Source: Muricauda sp. SCSIO 64092
GTDB lineage: Bacteria; Bacteroidota; Bacteroidia; Flavobacteriales; Flavobacteriaceae
Direction: 5' to 3'
NCBI RefSeq assembly: GCF_023016285.1
Contig: NZ_CP095413.1
Coordinates: 992,001-1,056,000, forward strand
Length of the DNA stretch: 64,000 nt
The notes under the pieces were generated by a model that worked only from the letters and a program-made list of their open reading frames with translations, did no database searches and had not been told where the DNA came from. Position numbers and translations under genes: made by a program. Numbering within the stretch: the stretch's first letter is position 1; every line of letters starts with the position of its first letter. Below, piece after piece: positions 30,629 to 40,054 of this stretch.

Positions 30629-33600
30629 ATGAAAATAAAGAAAACGGAAATAAAAGAACTTATCCAAACTATAGGTTTCAAACTGCAAGACGGTGAGAAA
30701 GATGTTTACTATAAAAGTTATCCCAAGCATAAGGACTATATCCTCAAAATAGATTTTGAAAATGAAAAAATTGAATATGGTTCAAAGATCAAATTAGGTG
30801 ACTTAACTACAAGTAATTTTGAACAGAGTGAGAATTTTGTTGTGTTAGAATGCGTTGACAGAGTTTTAGAAAAAGGGTATGCGCCAGATAAACTTTCATT
30901 GGAACATAAATGGCCAATGGGAAGAAAAGAAAAAGGCAAATTGGACATTCTAGTTTTTGACAAAGATGACAAAGCCTATTTAATGATTGAGTGTAAAACT
31001 TGGGGAGATGAATACGAGAAAGAGAAAAAGAAGATGCAGCGTGATGGTGGGCAACTTTTTTCATATTTCCAACAAGATACCGCTGCACAATACCTCTGTC
31101 TTTATGCTTCTCGTGTTTCAGACGGAAAAATTGATTATTCCAATGAAATTGTAAAAGTTGATGAGCAATGGAACGAACTGAATAATCAAAAGGAGGTTTT
31201 TGATCATTGGAACAAAAACTTTAAAGACAATGGGATTTTCGAAGACTGGGCAAATGCCTATGACGTTGAAATTAAAGCCATAACCCGAAAAAGACTAAAA
31301 GAGCTTACAGAGGAAGATAGTGGAAGAATCTTTAATCAATTTGCAGAAATTTTAAGACATAATGTCGTTTCAGATAAACCTAATGCTTTCAACAAAATCT
31401 TCAATTTATTTCTATGTAAAATAGTTGATGAAGATAGAAAGGATACTGAGGAATTAGACTTTCAATGGAAAGATGATGACACGGATGAATCCCTTCAGAA
31501 TAGATTGAATGATCTGTACAAAAAAGGGATGAAAGACTATTTAACAAAAGAAGTAACAGATTATAATCAGAGCCAAGTTTCAGATAAACTAATTCGACTG
31601 GATCAAGCAGATAGAGAACAAATTTTAAAAATGTTCTCCGATTTACGATTACGAAAAAATCCGGAATTTGCTTTTAAAGAAGTTTTTGACGAAAAATCTT
31701 TCCGAGAAAATGCTGTTGTAGTTCGCGAAGTAGTGGAATTACTTCAACCCTACCAAATTAGGTATGGACATAAACAGCAATTTTTGGGAGATTTCTTCGA
31801 ACTACTTTTAAGTACAGGAATTAAACAGGAAGCAGGACAGTTTTTTACTCCCGTTCCTATAGCTAAATTTATTATTTCCTCATTACCTATCCGAGAGCTT
31901 ATCAATAGGAATATTGACAACGATAAAACGCAAATACTTCCCTACGTTATAGATTATGCCGCAGGAAGTGGTCATTTCCTTACTGAAGCCATGGATGAAG
32001 TTCAAAGCATAATTCAGGAGATTGACGAAACTACACAGCGTCCTTCTGTGAAACGTAACTTGAGTAGTTGGAAAATTAATCCTTTTGATTGGGCATATGA
32101 TTATGTCTATGGGATTGAAGCAGATTATCGATTGGTAAAAACTGCCAAAGTAAGTTGCTTTCTAAATGGTGACGGCTTGGCAAATGTAATACACGCGGAT
32201 GGCTTAGATCATTTTCAAAAGAGCAATGATTATAAGGGCAAATTAAAAGAAGTAAATAAGAATGACTCAAAAGATAATGGAGTATTTGACATATTAGTAG
32301 CTAATCCACCTTATTCTGTTTCTGCTTTTAAAAACACACTGAAAAATGGTGAAGAATCTTTTGATCTATTCAACAGATTGACAGATGACAGTTCAGAGAT
32401 TGAGTGTTTATTTATTGAACGCACAAAACAACTTTTAAAGCCAGGTGGTTGGGCCGGGATAATTTTGCCAAAATCCATTCTTGACAATTCAGGGATTTAT
32501 ATAGATGCAAGAGAAATTATTTTAAAATTCTTCGCCATTAAAGCTATTGCCGAATTTGGTTCAAATACCTTTATGGCAACTGGCACTAACACAGTTACAC
32601 TCTTTTTAGAACGCAGAGTTACCAACGATTGGAAAAAGATAAAAACTGCTATTAAAAACTTTTTCGACAAACCCAAAGAAGCCACTGTTAATGGTATTGA
32701 AAAAGCATTTGTTAAATATGTGAATGAAGTTTATGAAGATATTTCATTACAAGATTACATCAGTTTAGTAAACAAAAAGCCAAATGAAACTATAAGTGAA
32801 CAAGAGCTTTTTATGAGTTACACAACCTGGTTCAACGATTTAACTGAGGTTAAGAACCTGAAACAAAAGCATAAAAACACTCTGAATAAGCTAAATATTA
32901 AACTGAATAAAGAAAAAGACAAATCCAAAAAGACTGATATTCAAAGAGAAATAGAAGTTCTCAAAACAGAGCAACCAAAGGAAATCACCCGCTTATTTTA
33001 TCAAAAAATATTTGCCAAAGAGCAAGACAAAATGCTCTATTTCTTTTTAACCCTCCCGCAACAAACTGTCCTAATCAAGGTAGGAGAAAAAAAGGCGGAA
33101 AAACAATTTATTGGCTATGAATTTAGTAGCAGACGTGGACATGAGGGTATAAAAATGTATCGAGATGGGAATGGAAAACTTACAACCAAACTTTATGATG
33201 AGAACAACCATCTAAACCACGAAAAGGCTAACAGCTATGTATATCATGCTTTTTTAGGTGAACAAAAAGAGATTTCTGAATCCCTCCAAAATAACGTAAC
33301 CAAATTTGATTTAATTGACTTGATTGACTTCAAGAAATTGAGTTTTGAAAAATCGATTTCTATGAGAGGTAAAAAAAAAGTTAAAATAAAAAGTAAATTC
33401 CCTTTAAGTCCTCTCAGTGAACTTACCAATGGTTTTACAGGAGTAATATTTGATAAAACCGATGAAAGTCAATCCGCAACAAATTTAAAAATATTAACAG
33501 CTTCAAATATTGATTTAAAAAGTGGTTCGGTGACATTTGAAAAATCAAAACAACTAAAAAACTCAGTTCAACTAAATAAATCCGAACAACTAAAAAAGGG

Positions 33601-34555
33601 AGATATTTTCATTTGCACATCCAGTGGTAGTCTTAATCATCTAGGCAAATTTGCCTTTATTGAAGATGATATTTCCTATTGGCCAGGTGGTTTTTGTGCT
33701 GTTCTTCGAGGTCGTGATTTCACCACTCAAAAGTTTATTGCCTTAGTTCTTAGGAATTTCAAGGAATACAGGCATTTCGTGGAAAGCTTCTCTGGCCAAA
33801 ATATTAACAATCTCAAACTTTCTGATTTATGGAATTTTAGAATTCCGAATCCACCAGAAAAGGTCAAAGAAAAAATAATAACCGAAATAAGTGCTGTAGA
33901 ACAAAAAGAAAAAGCAGGTAGAGAAAAACTAATTAAACTTAATTCGTCTCTAAAAGGCATTTTTTCTGAATTAAATTACCCAATTGAAAAACTTGGTGAA
34001 ATTTCGGATTTTAAAAACGGGTTAAATTACAGTGAAAAAAGCACAGGTGAATCCGTAACAATTGTGGGGGTGAAGGATTTTCTTGAAGATTTTTCGCCCA
34101 ATTTAGATAAGTTGGTAGACGTTCGGATAGATGGTTCTTTATCCGAAAGTTATAAGCTTCAATCAGGAGATGTTTTAGTGGTAAGATCAAATGGTTCTGC
34201 TAACCTTGTTGGTAGATTCATATATATTGATAAGCTTGACAAAGTGACTTCATACTCGGGTTTCACTATTAGAATTCGTGCCAATTCAGATAAAATTAAT
34301 TCAAAGTATTTGTGTTACTGTTTAAGAACTGAAAGTGTAAGAAACAAAATCACAAAAGACCCTAAAGGGGCAAATATTAAAAGTGTGAACCAGACAATGC
34401 TTTCAGCTATTGATATTCCCTTACCTCCAATTGAAGTTCAGCAAAAGATAATTGAGAAAGCAGAAAAACTAGAAAAAGAAATTGCTCTAATTGAGGCAGA
34501 ACTATCAACAATGGATGAGCGAAAAGAACAAATATTGAAAAAACATTTAGAATGA
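30629..34555 (+). CDS. Single-polypeptide restriction-modification enzyme (R-M-S)
   Basis: 1308 residues. Residues ~1-130 hold a PD-(D/E)XK nuclease with GKLDILVFD (Asp106) and MIECKTW (Glu121/Lys123) preceded by a type I R-like N-terminus. Residues ~370-780: N6-adenine methyltransferase with GQFFTP, DYAAGSGHF (445-450) and NPPY (559-562). Residues ~920-1308: two target recognition domains separated by coiled coils, like HsdS (VKEKIITEISAVEQKEKAGR and VQQKIIEKAEKLEKEIALIE). A fused R-M-S enzyme of type IIG/ISP-like design, with no translocase (SF2 helicase) visible, so it would cut near its site. Intact. Confidence 0.88.
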   Translation: MKIKKTEIKELIQTIGFKLQDGEKDVYYKSYPKHKDYILKIDFENEKIEYGSKIKLGDLTTSNFEQSENFVVLECVDRVLEKGYAPDKLSLEHKWPMGRKEKGKLDILVFDKDDKAYLMIECKTWGDEYEKEKKKMQRDGGQLFSYFQQDTAAQYLCLYASRVSDGKIDYSNEIVKVDEQWNELNNQKEVFDHWNKNFKDNGIFEDWANAYDVEIKAITRKRLKELTEEDSGRIFNQFAEILRHNVVSDKPNAFNKIFNLFLCKIVDEDRKDTEELDFQWKDDDTDESLQNRLNDLYKKGMKDYLTKEVTDYNQSQVSDKLIRLDQADREQILKMFSDLRLRKNPEFAFKEVFDEKSFRENAVVVREVVELLQPYQIRYGHKQQFLGDFFELLLSTGIKQEAGQFFTPVPIAKFIISSLPIRELINRNIDNDKTQILPYVIDYAAGSGHFLTEAMDEVQSIIQEIDETTQRPSVKRNLSSWKINPFDWAYDYVYGIEADYRLVKTAKVSCFLNGDGLANVIHADGLDHFQKSNDYKGKLKEVNKNDSKDNGVFDILVANPPYSVSAFKNTLKNGEESFDLFNRLTDDSSEIECLFIERTKQLLKPGGWAGIILPKSILDNSGIYIDAREIILKFFAIKAIAEFGSNTFMATGTNTVTLFLERRVTNDWKKIKTAIKNFFDKPKEATVNGIEKAFVKYVNEVYEDISLQDYISLVNKKPNETISEQELFMSYTTWFNDLTEVKNLKQKHKNTLNKLNIKLNKEKDKSKKTDIQREIEVLKTEQPKEITRLFYQKIFAKEQDKMLYFFLTLPQQTVLIKVGEKKAEKQFIGYEFSSRRGHEGIKMYRDGNGKLTTKLYDENNHLNHEKANSYVYHAFLGEQKEISESLQNNVTKFDLIDLIDFKKLSFEKSISMRGKKKVKIKSKFPLSPLSELTNGFTGVIFDKTDESQSATNLKILTASNIDLKSGSVTFEKSKQLKNSVQLNKSEQLKKGDIFICTSSGSLNHLGKFAFIEDDISYWPGGFCAVLRGRDFTTQKFIALVLRNFKEYRHFVESFSGQNINNLKLSDLWNFRIPNPPEKVKEKIITEISAVEQKEKAGREKLIKLNSSLKGIFSELNYPIEKLGEISDFKNGLNYSEKSTGESVTIVGVKDFLEDFSPNLDKLVDVRIDGSLSESYKLQSGDVLVVRSNGSANLVGRFIYIDKLDKVTSYSGFTIRIRANSDKINSKYLCYCLRTESVRNKITKDPKGANIKSVNQTMLSAIDIPLPPIEVQQKIIEKAEKLEKEIALIEAELSTMDERKEQILKKHLE

Positions 34556-34733
34556 TTTGCCAATGCTTCATTGCACATTGCCATCCTCGTTCCTGTGGTG
34601 GCAAAGAGCAAAGCCAATGCACGAATTAAAAGAATTGAAAATCAAATAAAAATCTCTTCTCCCCGCGCTCGGGGTAAGGGAGCTAAAAGAAACGAAATAA
34701 TAAAATTAAACGACAGTGCTAATCGGGCTACAG

Positions 34734-34803
34734 TAGCTAACAAAGTGTATAGGTCATAGCCTCCCTTTGGTCAGCAACGCCCCATACACAGACCGTTAGC
34801 TAA
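34734..34803. repeat. Cassette site c (compact attC-like)
   Basis: AGCTAAC-AAA-GTGTAT ... ATACAC-AGACC-GTTAGCT: outer 7-base and inner 6-base arms with unequal spacers (3 vs 5), the pattern of integron attC sites (R'', L'', L', R'). It is the clearest single site in the window. The 180 bp between the R-M gene and the site hold no gene. Confidence 0.75.
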
Positions 34804-34809
34804 CATTTG

Positions 34810-35229
34810 ATGAAGTTCAAATTATCGAATCTCATTTACGTTCTACTTATCCCATTATTTTTTGCTTGTCAAAAAAAACAAAATCTTTATGGACATTATT
34901 CCTCATGCTACGGCAGAGAATATGCGGAATTTTACTTTAAAGAAGATTGTATGAGAATTGCAAAAGATGACGAATGGGTAAAATTATCGGAATGGAAAAA
35001 AATTGAAATCAAAAATGACACGCTTCATTTTGAAACTTTTGGAGAATGGAAAGATTCTTCGAAAGTATTAATAAAGTATACCGAAAGGAACAAAATCAGA
35101 CTGCTGAATTTAGACAACAGCGAGGGCATTTTATTGGAACCTATCGAAGATTATATAGACTTTGAAAATCCAGAAGAATTCTGGAATGGATTCAATAATC
35201 GACAAAAAATCAAGAACTGTAAAAAATAA
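34810..35229 (+). CDS. Small lipoprotein (cassette cargo)
   Basis: 139 residues from the ATG at 34810. Lipoprotein signal with lipobox LFFAC, then CQKKQNLYGHYSSCYGREYA. The mature domain is a small beta structure of the lipocalin-like or GH-like type (WVKLSEWKKIEIKNDTLHFE) with three cysteines. Function not recognised. Single gene between cassette sites. Confidence 0.65.
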   Translation: MKFKLSNLIYVLLIPLFFACQKKQNLYGHYSSCYGREYAEFYFKEDCMRIAKDDEWVKLSEWKKIEIKNDTLHFETFGEWKDSSKVLIKYTERNKIRLLNLDNSEGILLEPIEDYIDFENPEEFWNGFNNRQKIKNCKK

Positions 35230-35232
35230 AAA

Positions 35233-35367
35233 CGCTAGCCAACAAGGGTCATAATTCACAACTACCCGGCTTCCTTATTTAAAAAATCCTACTTTAGAAT
35301 CCAAGCAAAAGAATCGACTGGATTGCTACCCTGTCGGTCCAAAATCATAGCCGAGACCGTTATAAGC
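35233..35367. repeat. Cassette site d
   Basis: GCTAGCCAACAAGGGTCATA, ATTC ... AAATCATAGCCGAGACCGTT with ATAAGC. Left and right words match the array consensus. Confidence 0.65.
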
Positions 35368-35408
35368 AATACAAAGTCTTCTGAATAAAAATTTAAATGA
35401 TATCTAAG

Positions 35409-36356
35409 ATGAAAAAAAATAACTTGCTATCGCTCTTGATAATAATCATCGTTTTTAGTGCTAAAGGACAAAAAGTGTATAATGAAAATGTAACTATCCA
35501 ACCAAGTAGCTATGGTCCGAAACTTATTCTAAACGATCCTAATACTGAAAATAAGATTCCTATTGAGTTTCGGTCTAATAATATAATTAAATGGGAATTA
35601 GGAACTAGAAGGGCTAGTGAACAATATGACTTAGCATTATGGAGATATTTTAACAACTCTTATTCTCCAGTTATGTGGTTTAATCAAGATAATGGAAATG
35701 TAGGAATTGGCACTACTACACCAAATTCTAAACTAGAAATTGAATCTGAAGGAGTTCACTATAATACTGGAGCATCTTTAAGGATCAAAGATGTAACGAA
35801 TAGAGGAACCATATTTTTAGAATCTGTTAAAGACCAACCTACTGATTTTGTTTTTAAAAATAATAATAGACTTTCTTGGGTAATGTCAACGAGAGGGTCT
35901 TCTGATGATTACGCACTTAGGTTTTTCCCTTCTCAAAATGGGACTTCATGGTCTGCTCCTTCTTTATCCTTATCGACAAATGGAAATATTGGAATTGGAA
36001 CAATAAATACAGGATCTTGGAAATTAGCAGTTAACGGAAAGATAAGAGCAAAAGAAATAAAAGTCGAAACAGGATGGCCTGATTTTGTTTTCTATGATGA
36101 TTACCAACTACCAACTTTGGATGAGGTGGAAAATCATATTCAAGAAAATGGGCACCTAAAAGATATTCCAACTGCAAGGGAAGTAGAAGAAAATGGAATT
36201 TTCTTAGGAGAAATGGATTCCAAATTGCTTCAAAAGATTGAGGAATTAACTCTTTATACAATCCAACAGGAAAAAAAAATAAAAGAATTAGAGTCTCTAA
36301 ATAAAAAGTTACTTGAATTAGAATCAAGACTTGAAAAACTGGAAGCTAAAAAGTAA
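35409..36356 (+). CDS. Secreted tail-fibre-like protein with C-terminal coiled coil
   Basis: 315 residues from MKKNNLLSLLIIIIVFSAKG. Signal peptide, then two repeats with the NGNVGIGTTTPNSKLEIE and NGNIGIGTINTGSWKLAVNG motif typical of Bacteroidota phage-tail-like surface proteins (peptidase S74-associated head motif). The C-terminus is a long coiled coil (SKLLQKIEELTLYTIQQEKK, then IKELESLNKKLLELESRLEK), consistent with trimerisation. No S74 autochaperone domain is visible. Exposed surface protein of unknown ligand. Confidence 0.65.
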   Translation: MKKNNLLSLLIIIIVFSAKGQKVYNENVTIQPSSYGPKLILNDPNTENKIPIEFRSNNIIKWELGTRRASEQYDLALWRYFNNSYSPVMWFNQDNGNVGIGTTTPNSKLEIESEGVHYNTGASLRIKDVTNRGTIFLESVKDQPTDFVFKNNNRLSWVMSTRGSSDDYALRFFPSQNGTSWSAPSLSLSTNGNIGIGTINTGSWKLAVNGKIRAKEIKVETGWPDFVFYDDYQLPTLDEVENHIQENGHLKDIPTAREVEENGIFLGEMDSKLLQKIEELTLYTIQQEKKIKELESLNKKLLELESRLEKLEAKK

Positions 36357-36363
36357 AAAAACT

Positions 36364-36431
36364 TACAACACTATAACAAAACATAATTGCCCTTTGGGAC
36401 AACAACGCTTGTTATATTTATTGTTGCCCAC
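36364..36431. repeat. Cassette site e
   Basis: TTACAACACTATAACAAAAC...ATTGCC and GCTTGTTATATTTATTGTTG: inner arms TATAACAA/TTGTTATA are an exact 8-bp match. Outer arms ACAAC/GTTGC. Confidence 0.55.
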
Positions 36432-36447
36432 AATTTAATCTTAAAAA

Positions 36448-37104
36448 ATGAAGAAAATCGGGTTACTTACAGTGCTATTAATTTCAATTTCCATATCAGC
36501 TCAATTTGAAGCATCTTTTGGAGTTAAGGCCGGAACAAATTATTCTCAATTTACACCTGACATGGAAGTAGCTGGTACTACGACTCTGGAATATCAAGGC
36601 AAAATAGGATATTATGTTGGTGGATTTATGAATATCAGCCTTTCCGATAAGCTCAGTATCCAACCTGAATTGCTATTTGCCAACCAAGGGACAAAAACCT
36701 TCGTTGAGAATTTTCCTGCAAGAGAGAGTCCAGCCGAACCTGAAAGGCTAGTAGATGTAAAAACCAATGTAAATGAATACTCAATTTTATTGCCAGTTGT
36801 TTTCCGATATGGATTTACGGAAACATTCTTCATAGAAGCAGGACCCCAAGTAAGTTATGCCTTCGATCGGACTGACATTATCAGGTTAAATGAACTAGAC
36901 CCGTCGACCGAGGGAGAAGAAGTGACGGATTCACCCTTTGTAACCGATTTTGATGAACTTGATATAGCTGTCAACTTAGGTGTCGGAATTGATTTGACTG
37001 AAAAGTTGGAATTGAACTTGAGATATGCACTGGGAATTATCGAAAGAGATGACAATTACAAAACTGCTGTCATAAATTTTGGACTCGGGTTTAAAGTATT
37101 GTAA
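36448..37104 (+). CDS. PorT-like outer-membrane beta-barrel protein
   Basis: 218 residues. Signal peptide MKKIGLLTVLLISISISAQF, then alternating strands typical of OMP_b-brl_2: FGVKAGTNYSQFTPDMEVAG, YVGGFMNISLSDKLSIQPEL, NEYSILLPVVFRYGF, FIEAGPQVSYAFDR, DIAVNLGVGIDLTEKLELNL and a terminal aromatic-hydrophobic strand. Forms a small outer-membrane barrel, not necessarily a pore. One gene between two cassette sites. Confidence 0.8.
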   Translation: MKKIGLLTVLLISISISAQFEASFGVKAGTNYSQFTPDMEVAGTTTLEYQGKIGYYVGGFMNISLSDKLSIQPELLFANQGTKTFVENFPARESPAEPERLVDVKTNVNEYSILLPVVFRYGFTETFFIEAGPQVSYAFDRTDIIRLNELDPSTEGEEVTDSPFVTDFDELDIAVNLGVGIDLTEKLELNLRYALGIIERDDNYKTAVINFGLGFKVL

Positions 37105-37108
37105 AACT

Positions 37109-37208
37109 TTGGGTAACAGGGGCTATAATCCATCCCGTCATTCTTCCTAACTTTAAACCTGATAACCATGAACATGGCCGGATTTCATACGCAAAACCAT
37201 TGTAGCCA
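37109..37208. repeat. Cassette site f
   Basis: GGGTAACAGGGGCTATAATC, CATCCC at left, and GATTTCATACGCAAAACCAT, TGTAGCC at right. Similar to the array consensus, with a GTTAGC degenerated to TTGTAGC. Confidence 0.5.
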
Positions 37209-37223
37209 ATTAAAAAACCCTAT

Positions 37224-37703
37224 ATGAATTATAATGAATACTTGGTAAATCGACTTAGGGAGGTTCTTTTAAGCGGTAAATGGGTTGTTGGAACCAACTT
37301 TAAGGAACAGCTGGAAGACTTAACATGGACGGAAGCGACAAAAAAGGTGGAAAACTTTAATTCGATTTCGAGTATCACGTTCCACATCAACTATTACCTG
37401 TCGGGAGTTATGGACGTTTTTAAAGGCGGGGATCTTACCATTAGGGACAAGTACAGCTTTGATGCACCGAAAATCAACAGTGAAAGGGAATGGAACCTGA
37501 GAAAGGAAAAATTGGTAAAGGATTCGGAAGACTTCATCCAATTGGTCTGGAATATGGAACCTCAGAGATTAATGGATGTTTTTGTAAAAGAAGAATATGG
37601 TTCCTATTACAGAAGTATTGATGTAATTATTGAACATACGTACTACCATCTTGGACAAATCATCCTCATTAAAAAGAAAATAAGAGCAAAAAGTGAGGAT
37701 TGA
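37224..37703 (+). CDS. DinB-like superfamily protein
   Basis: 159 residues, four-helix bundle of the DinB/YfiT type: MNYNEYLVNRLREVLLSGKW, ISSITFHINYYLSGVMDVFK and DVIIEHTYYHLGQIILIKKK. His in ITFHINY and the HxxxH-like pair EHTYYHLGQ would be the metal site. The family includes thiol transferases and damage-induced proteins; substrate unknown. Cytoplasmic. Confidence 0.75.
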   Translation: MNYNEYLVNRLREVLLSGKWVVGTNFKEQLEDLTWTEATKKVENFNSISSITFHINYYLSGVMDVFKGGDLTIRDKYSFDAPKINSEREWNLRKEKLVKDSEDFIQLVWNMEPQRLMDVFVKEEYGSYYRSIDVIIEHTYYHLGQIILIKKKIRAKSED

Positions 37704-37709
37704 CCATGC

Positions 37710-37883
37710 TTAATTTTAGCTTTGTTTTTAAAAGTATACGCGCTAGGCATAAAATCGGCCAAAAACCCTGATTTTGAGGAAATCCAATCGATGTGTAATG
37801 AGGACTATGGCGCCCACGAGTTAGCTTTGGAGGTACGTATAACCGCAAGACCAATTTTAAAAAAACGTGTTACAACATTTTAG
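37710..37883 (+). pseudogene. Truncated cassette gene remnant
   Basis: Open frame without a start codon (an in-frame TGA at about 37704): VYALGIKSAKNPDFEEIQSM, CNEDYGAHELALEVRITARP, ending at TAG 37883. Natural composition suggests the 3' end of a lost gene. A half cassette site (GTTACAACATTTTAGCTGGA, CCGTTACCC) overlaps its stop at 37867-37900. Family unknown. Confidence 0.35.
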
Positions 37884-37923
37884 CTGGACCGTTACCCAGA
37901 AAACACCGCTTTGAATTACATAT

Positions 37924-38838
37924 GTGAAGTCCAAAATCAAAACATATAACTCTGAAGATTTTCGGAATGAATACTTGAACGCCAGTCCGGAATTGGAACA
38001 ACTTTTTAAGAAAAGTCTTGAAGACTTTTTCTGTTTCAGAATCGAAGACATCAGTGAAAGGGTACGTAAGCCCATATCACCTTCAAGGGAAGAAAGCCAC
38101 ACGATAATCTTTGTCACGGAAGGCACCTATACAACCAAAATCGGTTTTAAGGAATATACGGTTAAACCCAACCAAATCGTAATCTATCAGGCAGGTGCGG
38201 TTTTTTCGACGGAACAAATCAATACTAAAGTGAACGGCTTTACCTGCCATTTTCATCCGGACATTCTTATTGGCCAATTTGGAAACCACACCTTACTAAC
38301 GGATTTTGAGTTTTTACATGTGGGTAACCACCCTATTATCAATGTAACCCAAGACGCGAAACCTGCTATTCAAAACGTATTGGAAAGGCTGTGTGTCGAG
38401 TTCAAATCCGATGACCGACCAAACCCGACCATCGTTCACTCTTACCTTTATACACTACTTGCCGAATTAAAGCTTCTATTTGGTCAGAACAGCTCGGTCA
38501 ATCGCAGTGCTTCGTTTCAAATTACTTCCCAATTCAGAAAATTGGCACACCAAAACGTGAAAAAGAATCTAAAAGTGGCCGACTTTGCGGAAATGATGAA
38601 TATCAGTCCCAATCATTTAAACAAATCGGTTAAAAGCATCACCTCCAAGTCCGCATCCGAAATCAATGATGAAGTAAAACTAATCGAAATCAAATTTTTA
38701 CTGTACCAATCAGGTTTGTCAATTAGTGAAATTTCATATGAAATGGGATATTTGGACGCTTCCTACTTCACTCGGTTTTTTAAAAAACGAACCAAGGTTT
38801 CCCCAACAGCATTTCGAAGAATGATTGAAAAGTCCTAA
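37924..38838 (+). CDS. AraC-family transcriptional regulator
   Basis: 304 residues from a GTG at 37924. The N-terminal ~150 form a cupin-like sensor (EGTYTTKIGFKEYTVKPNQI, GFTCHFHPDILIGQFG). The C-terminal ~100 are an AraC double HTH (LKVADFAEMMNISPNHLNKS, then LSISEISYEMGYLDASYFTR, FFKKRTKVSPTAFRRM). It probably controls the membrane genes 38908-39899 that follow on the same strand. Its ligand is unknown. Confidence 0.88.
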   Translation: MKSKIKTYNSEDFRNEYLNASPELEQLFKKSLEDFFCFRIEDISERVRKPISPSREESHTIIFVTEGTYTTKIGFKEYTVKPNQIVIYQAGAVFSTEQINTKVNGFTCHFHPDILIGQFGNHTLLTDFEFLHVGNHPIINVTQDAKPAIQNVLERLCVEFKSDDRPNPTIVHSYLYTLLAELKLLFGQNSSVNRSASFQITSQFRKLAHQNVKKNLKVADFAEMMNISPNHLNKSVKSITSKSASEINDEVKLIEIKFLLYQSGLSISEISYEMGYLDASYFTRFFKKRTKVSPTAFRRMIEKS

Positions 38839-38907
38839 CCTTGGAATAATACTTCATAGTCCTTTTTTGATACGATAAAGACCTTTGCATTTGAAAATTT
38901 GACGCCG

Positions 38908-39372
38908 ATGTATTCAACCGTATTGACCCTACATTCCCTATTCAGATGGCTGGTACTACTCTCATTAGGCTTCGCGATATACCGAGCGTACAAAGGGTAT
39001 ACTTCCAAGTCGCCCTTTTCCTATTTGGACAACAAGGTTCGACATTGGACAGCAACAATCGCCCATATTCAGCTTATTTTGGGGATTCTCGTTTATATCA
39101 AAAGCCCAATTATCCAATACTACTTCTCCGATTTTAAGAATTTAGTTGCTGATTGGAATTTGACTTTTTACGGTCTTTTTCATTTTATCCTTATGATCGG
39201 TGCCATAGTACTCATCACCATAGGTTCGGCAAAAGCCAAACGGAAAAAAACAGCACGGGAAAAGTTCAAGACCATTCTTGTAACCTATTCCATTGCGCTT
39301 ATTTTGATTTTTATTGCCATTCCCTGGCCATTTTCGCCATTGGCAAATCGACCGTACATAAGGGCATTTTAA
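38908..39372 (+). CDS. Four-span membrane protein
   Basis: 154 residues from the ATG at 38908. Hydrophobic segments LHSLFRWLVLLSLGFAIYR, IAHIQLILGILVYIK, FYGLFHFILMIGAIVLITIG and ILVTYSIALILIFIAIPW. Two His-containing helices (TLHSLFRW, ATIAHIQL) recall haem-binding cytochrome b561-like or TMEM-type proteins, but this is only a suggestion. It directly precedes the DUF3817 gene with no gap. Confidence 0.65.
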   Translation: MYSTVLTLHSLFRWLVLLSLGFAIYRAYKGYTSKSPFSYLDNKVRHWTATIAHIQLILGILVYIKSPIIQYYFSDFKNLVADWNLTFYGLFHFILMIGAIVLITIGSAKAKRKKTAREKFKTILVTYSIALILIFIAIPWPFSPLANRPYIRAF

Positions 39373-39693
39373 ATGAACAAATTCCTTGTTTCCAATATCG
39401 GCAGGCTTCGTTTATTGGCAATCTTGGAAGGATTGTCATTACTCGGGTTGGTCTTTGTATCCGTTCCGCTCAAGTATATATTCGGTATTACCCAACTTTC
39501 CTCAGTTTTAGGTCCTATTCACGGCATACTTTTCCTGTTGTTCGTTTTCAACACCATTAGTGTGGGGACGGAATATGGGTGGAAATTCAAAGAAACAACC
39601 TGGAAAGTATTGTTGGCCTGTATCATTCCATTTGGAACATTTTACATCGACCTTAAAATCCTGAAACCGATTCACAAAAAGATGGGTCAATGA
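39373..39693 (+). CDS. DUF3817 membrane protein
   Basis: 106 residues, start one base after the previous stop. Three membrane segments (LLAILEGLSLLGLVFVSVPL, SSVLGPIHGILFLLFVFNTI, KVLLACIIPFGTFYIDLKIL) with the DUF3817 pattern LEGLS...VLGPIHGxLF...PFGTFYID. Function unknown; often sits in operons under AraC or stress control. Stop overlaps the next start (ATGA). Confidence 0.85.
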   Translation: MNKFLVSNIGRLRLLAILEGLSLLGLVFVSVPLKYIFGITQLSSVLGPIHGILFLLFVFNTISVGTEYGWKFKETTWKVLLACIIPFGTFYIDLKILKPIHKKMGQ

Positions 39694-39899
39694 ATATTTA
39701 CGTTTTTAAGACCTCCATTGAACCTCGGGATATAAAAAGCGTCAATGAACTACTACGCACTTTAATTCCGAATTGCAAATGGAACTACGATTTGGAAGAT
39801 TGCGATAACATTTTGAGGGTTGAGAGTAGAAAGAACATTGCCAAACTCATATCCTTTCATTTGGGAATGGACGGGTTTTACTGCGAAGAGTTGGAATAA
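39690..39899 (+). CDS. Small ferredoxin-fold-like protein with DUF3817
   Basis: 69 residues overlapping DUF3817 by 4 bp. Pattern IYVFKTSIEPRDIKSVNELL, then CKWNYDLEDCDNILRVESRK matches a short family that regularly follows DUF3817 in Flavobacteriia and looks like a beta-alpha-beta (HMA-like) domain. No CxxC metal motif. Cytoplasmic. Confidence 0.7.
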   Translation: MNIYVFKTSIEPRDIKSVNELLRTLIPNCKWNYDLEDCDNILRVESRKNIAKLISFHLGMDGFYCEELE

Positions 39900-39905
39900 A
39901 GCCTG

Positions 39906-40042
39906 CGGGCAACAAGGTATAACCGCGCACGGCATACTGACCAAAAACGTCAGCACATTCGGAATTTCCAATGTCCGTTCTAAGCCGAAAAATGGTAACT
40001 TCAAACCCCTAACAGACGGTTATTCGAGACCGTTACCCAACA
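39906..40042. repeat. Cassette site h
   Basis: GGGCAACAAGGTATAACCGC, ...ACTGACCAAAAACGTCAGC, ...TTATTCGAGACCGTTACCC. Near-identical through its middle ~110 bp to site i (40752-40890), differing at only a few bases by eye. ACTGACC/CGTCAG can pair. Confidence 0.7.
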
Positions 40043-40054
40043 TTTGACAGAACA

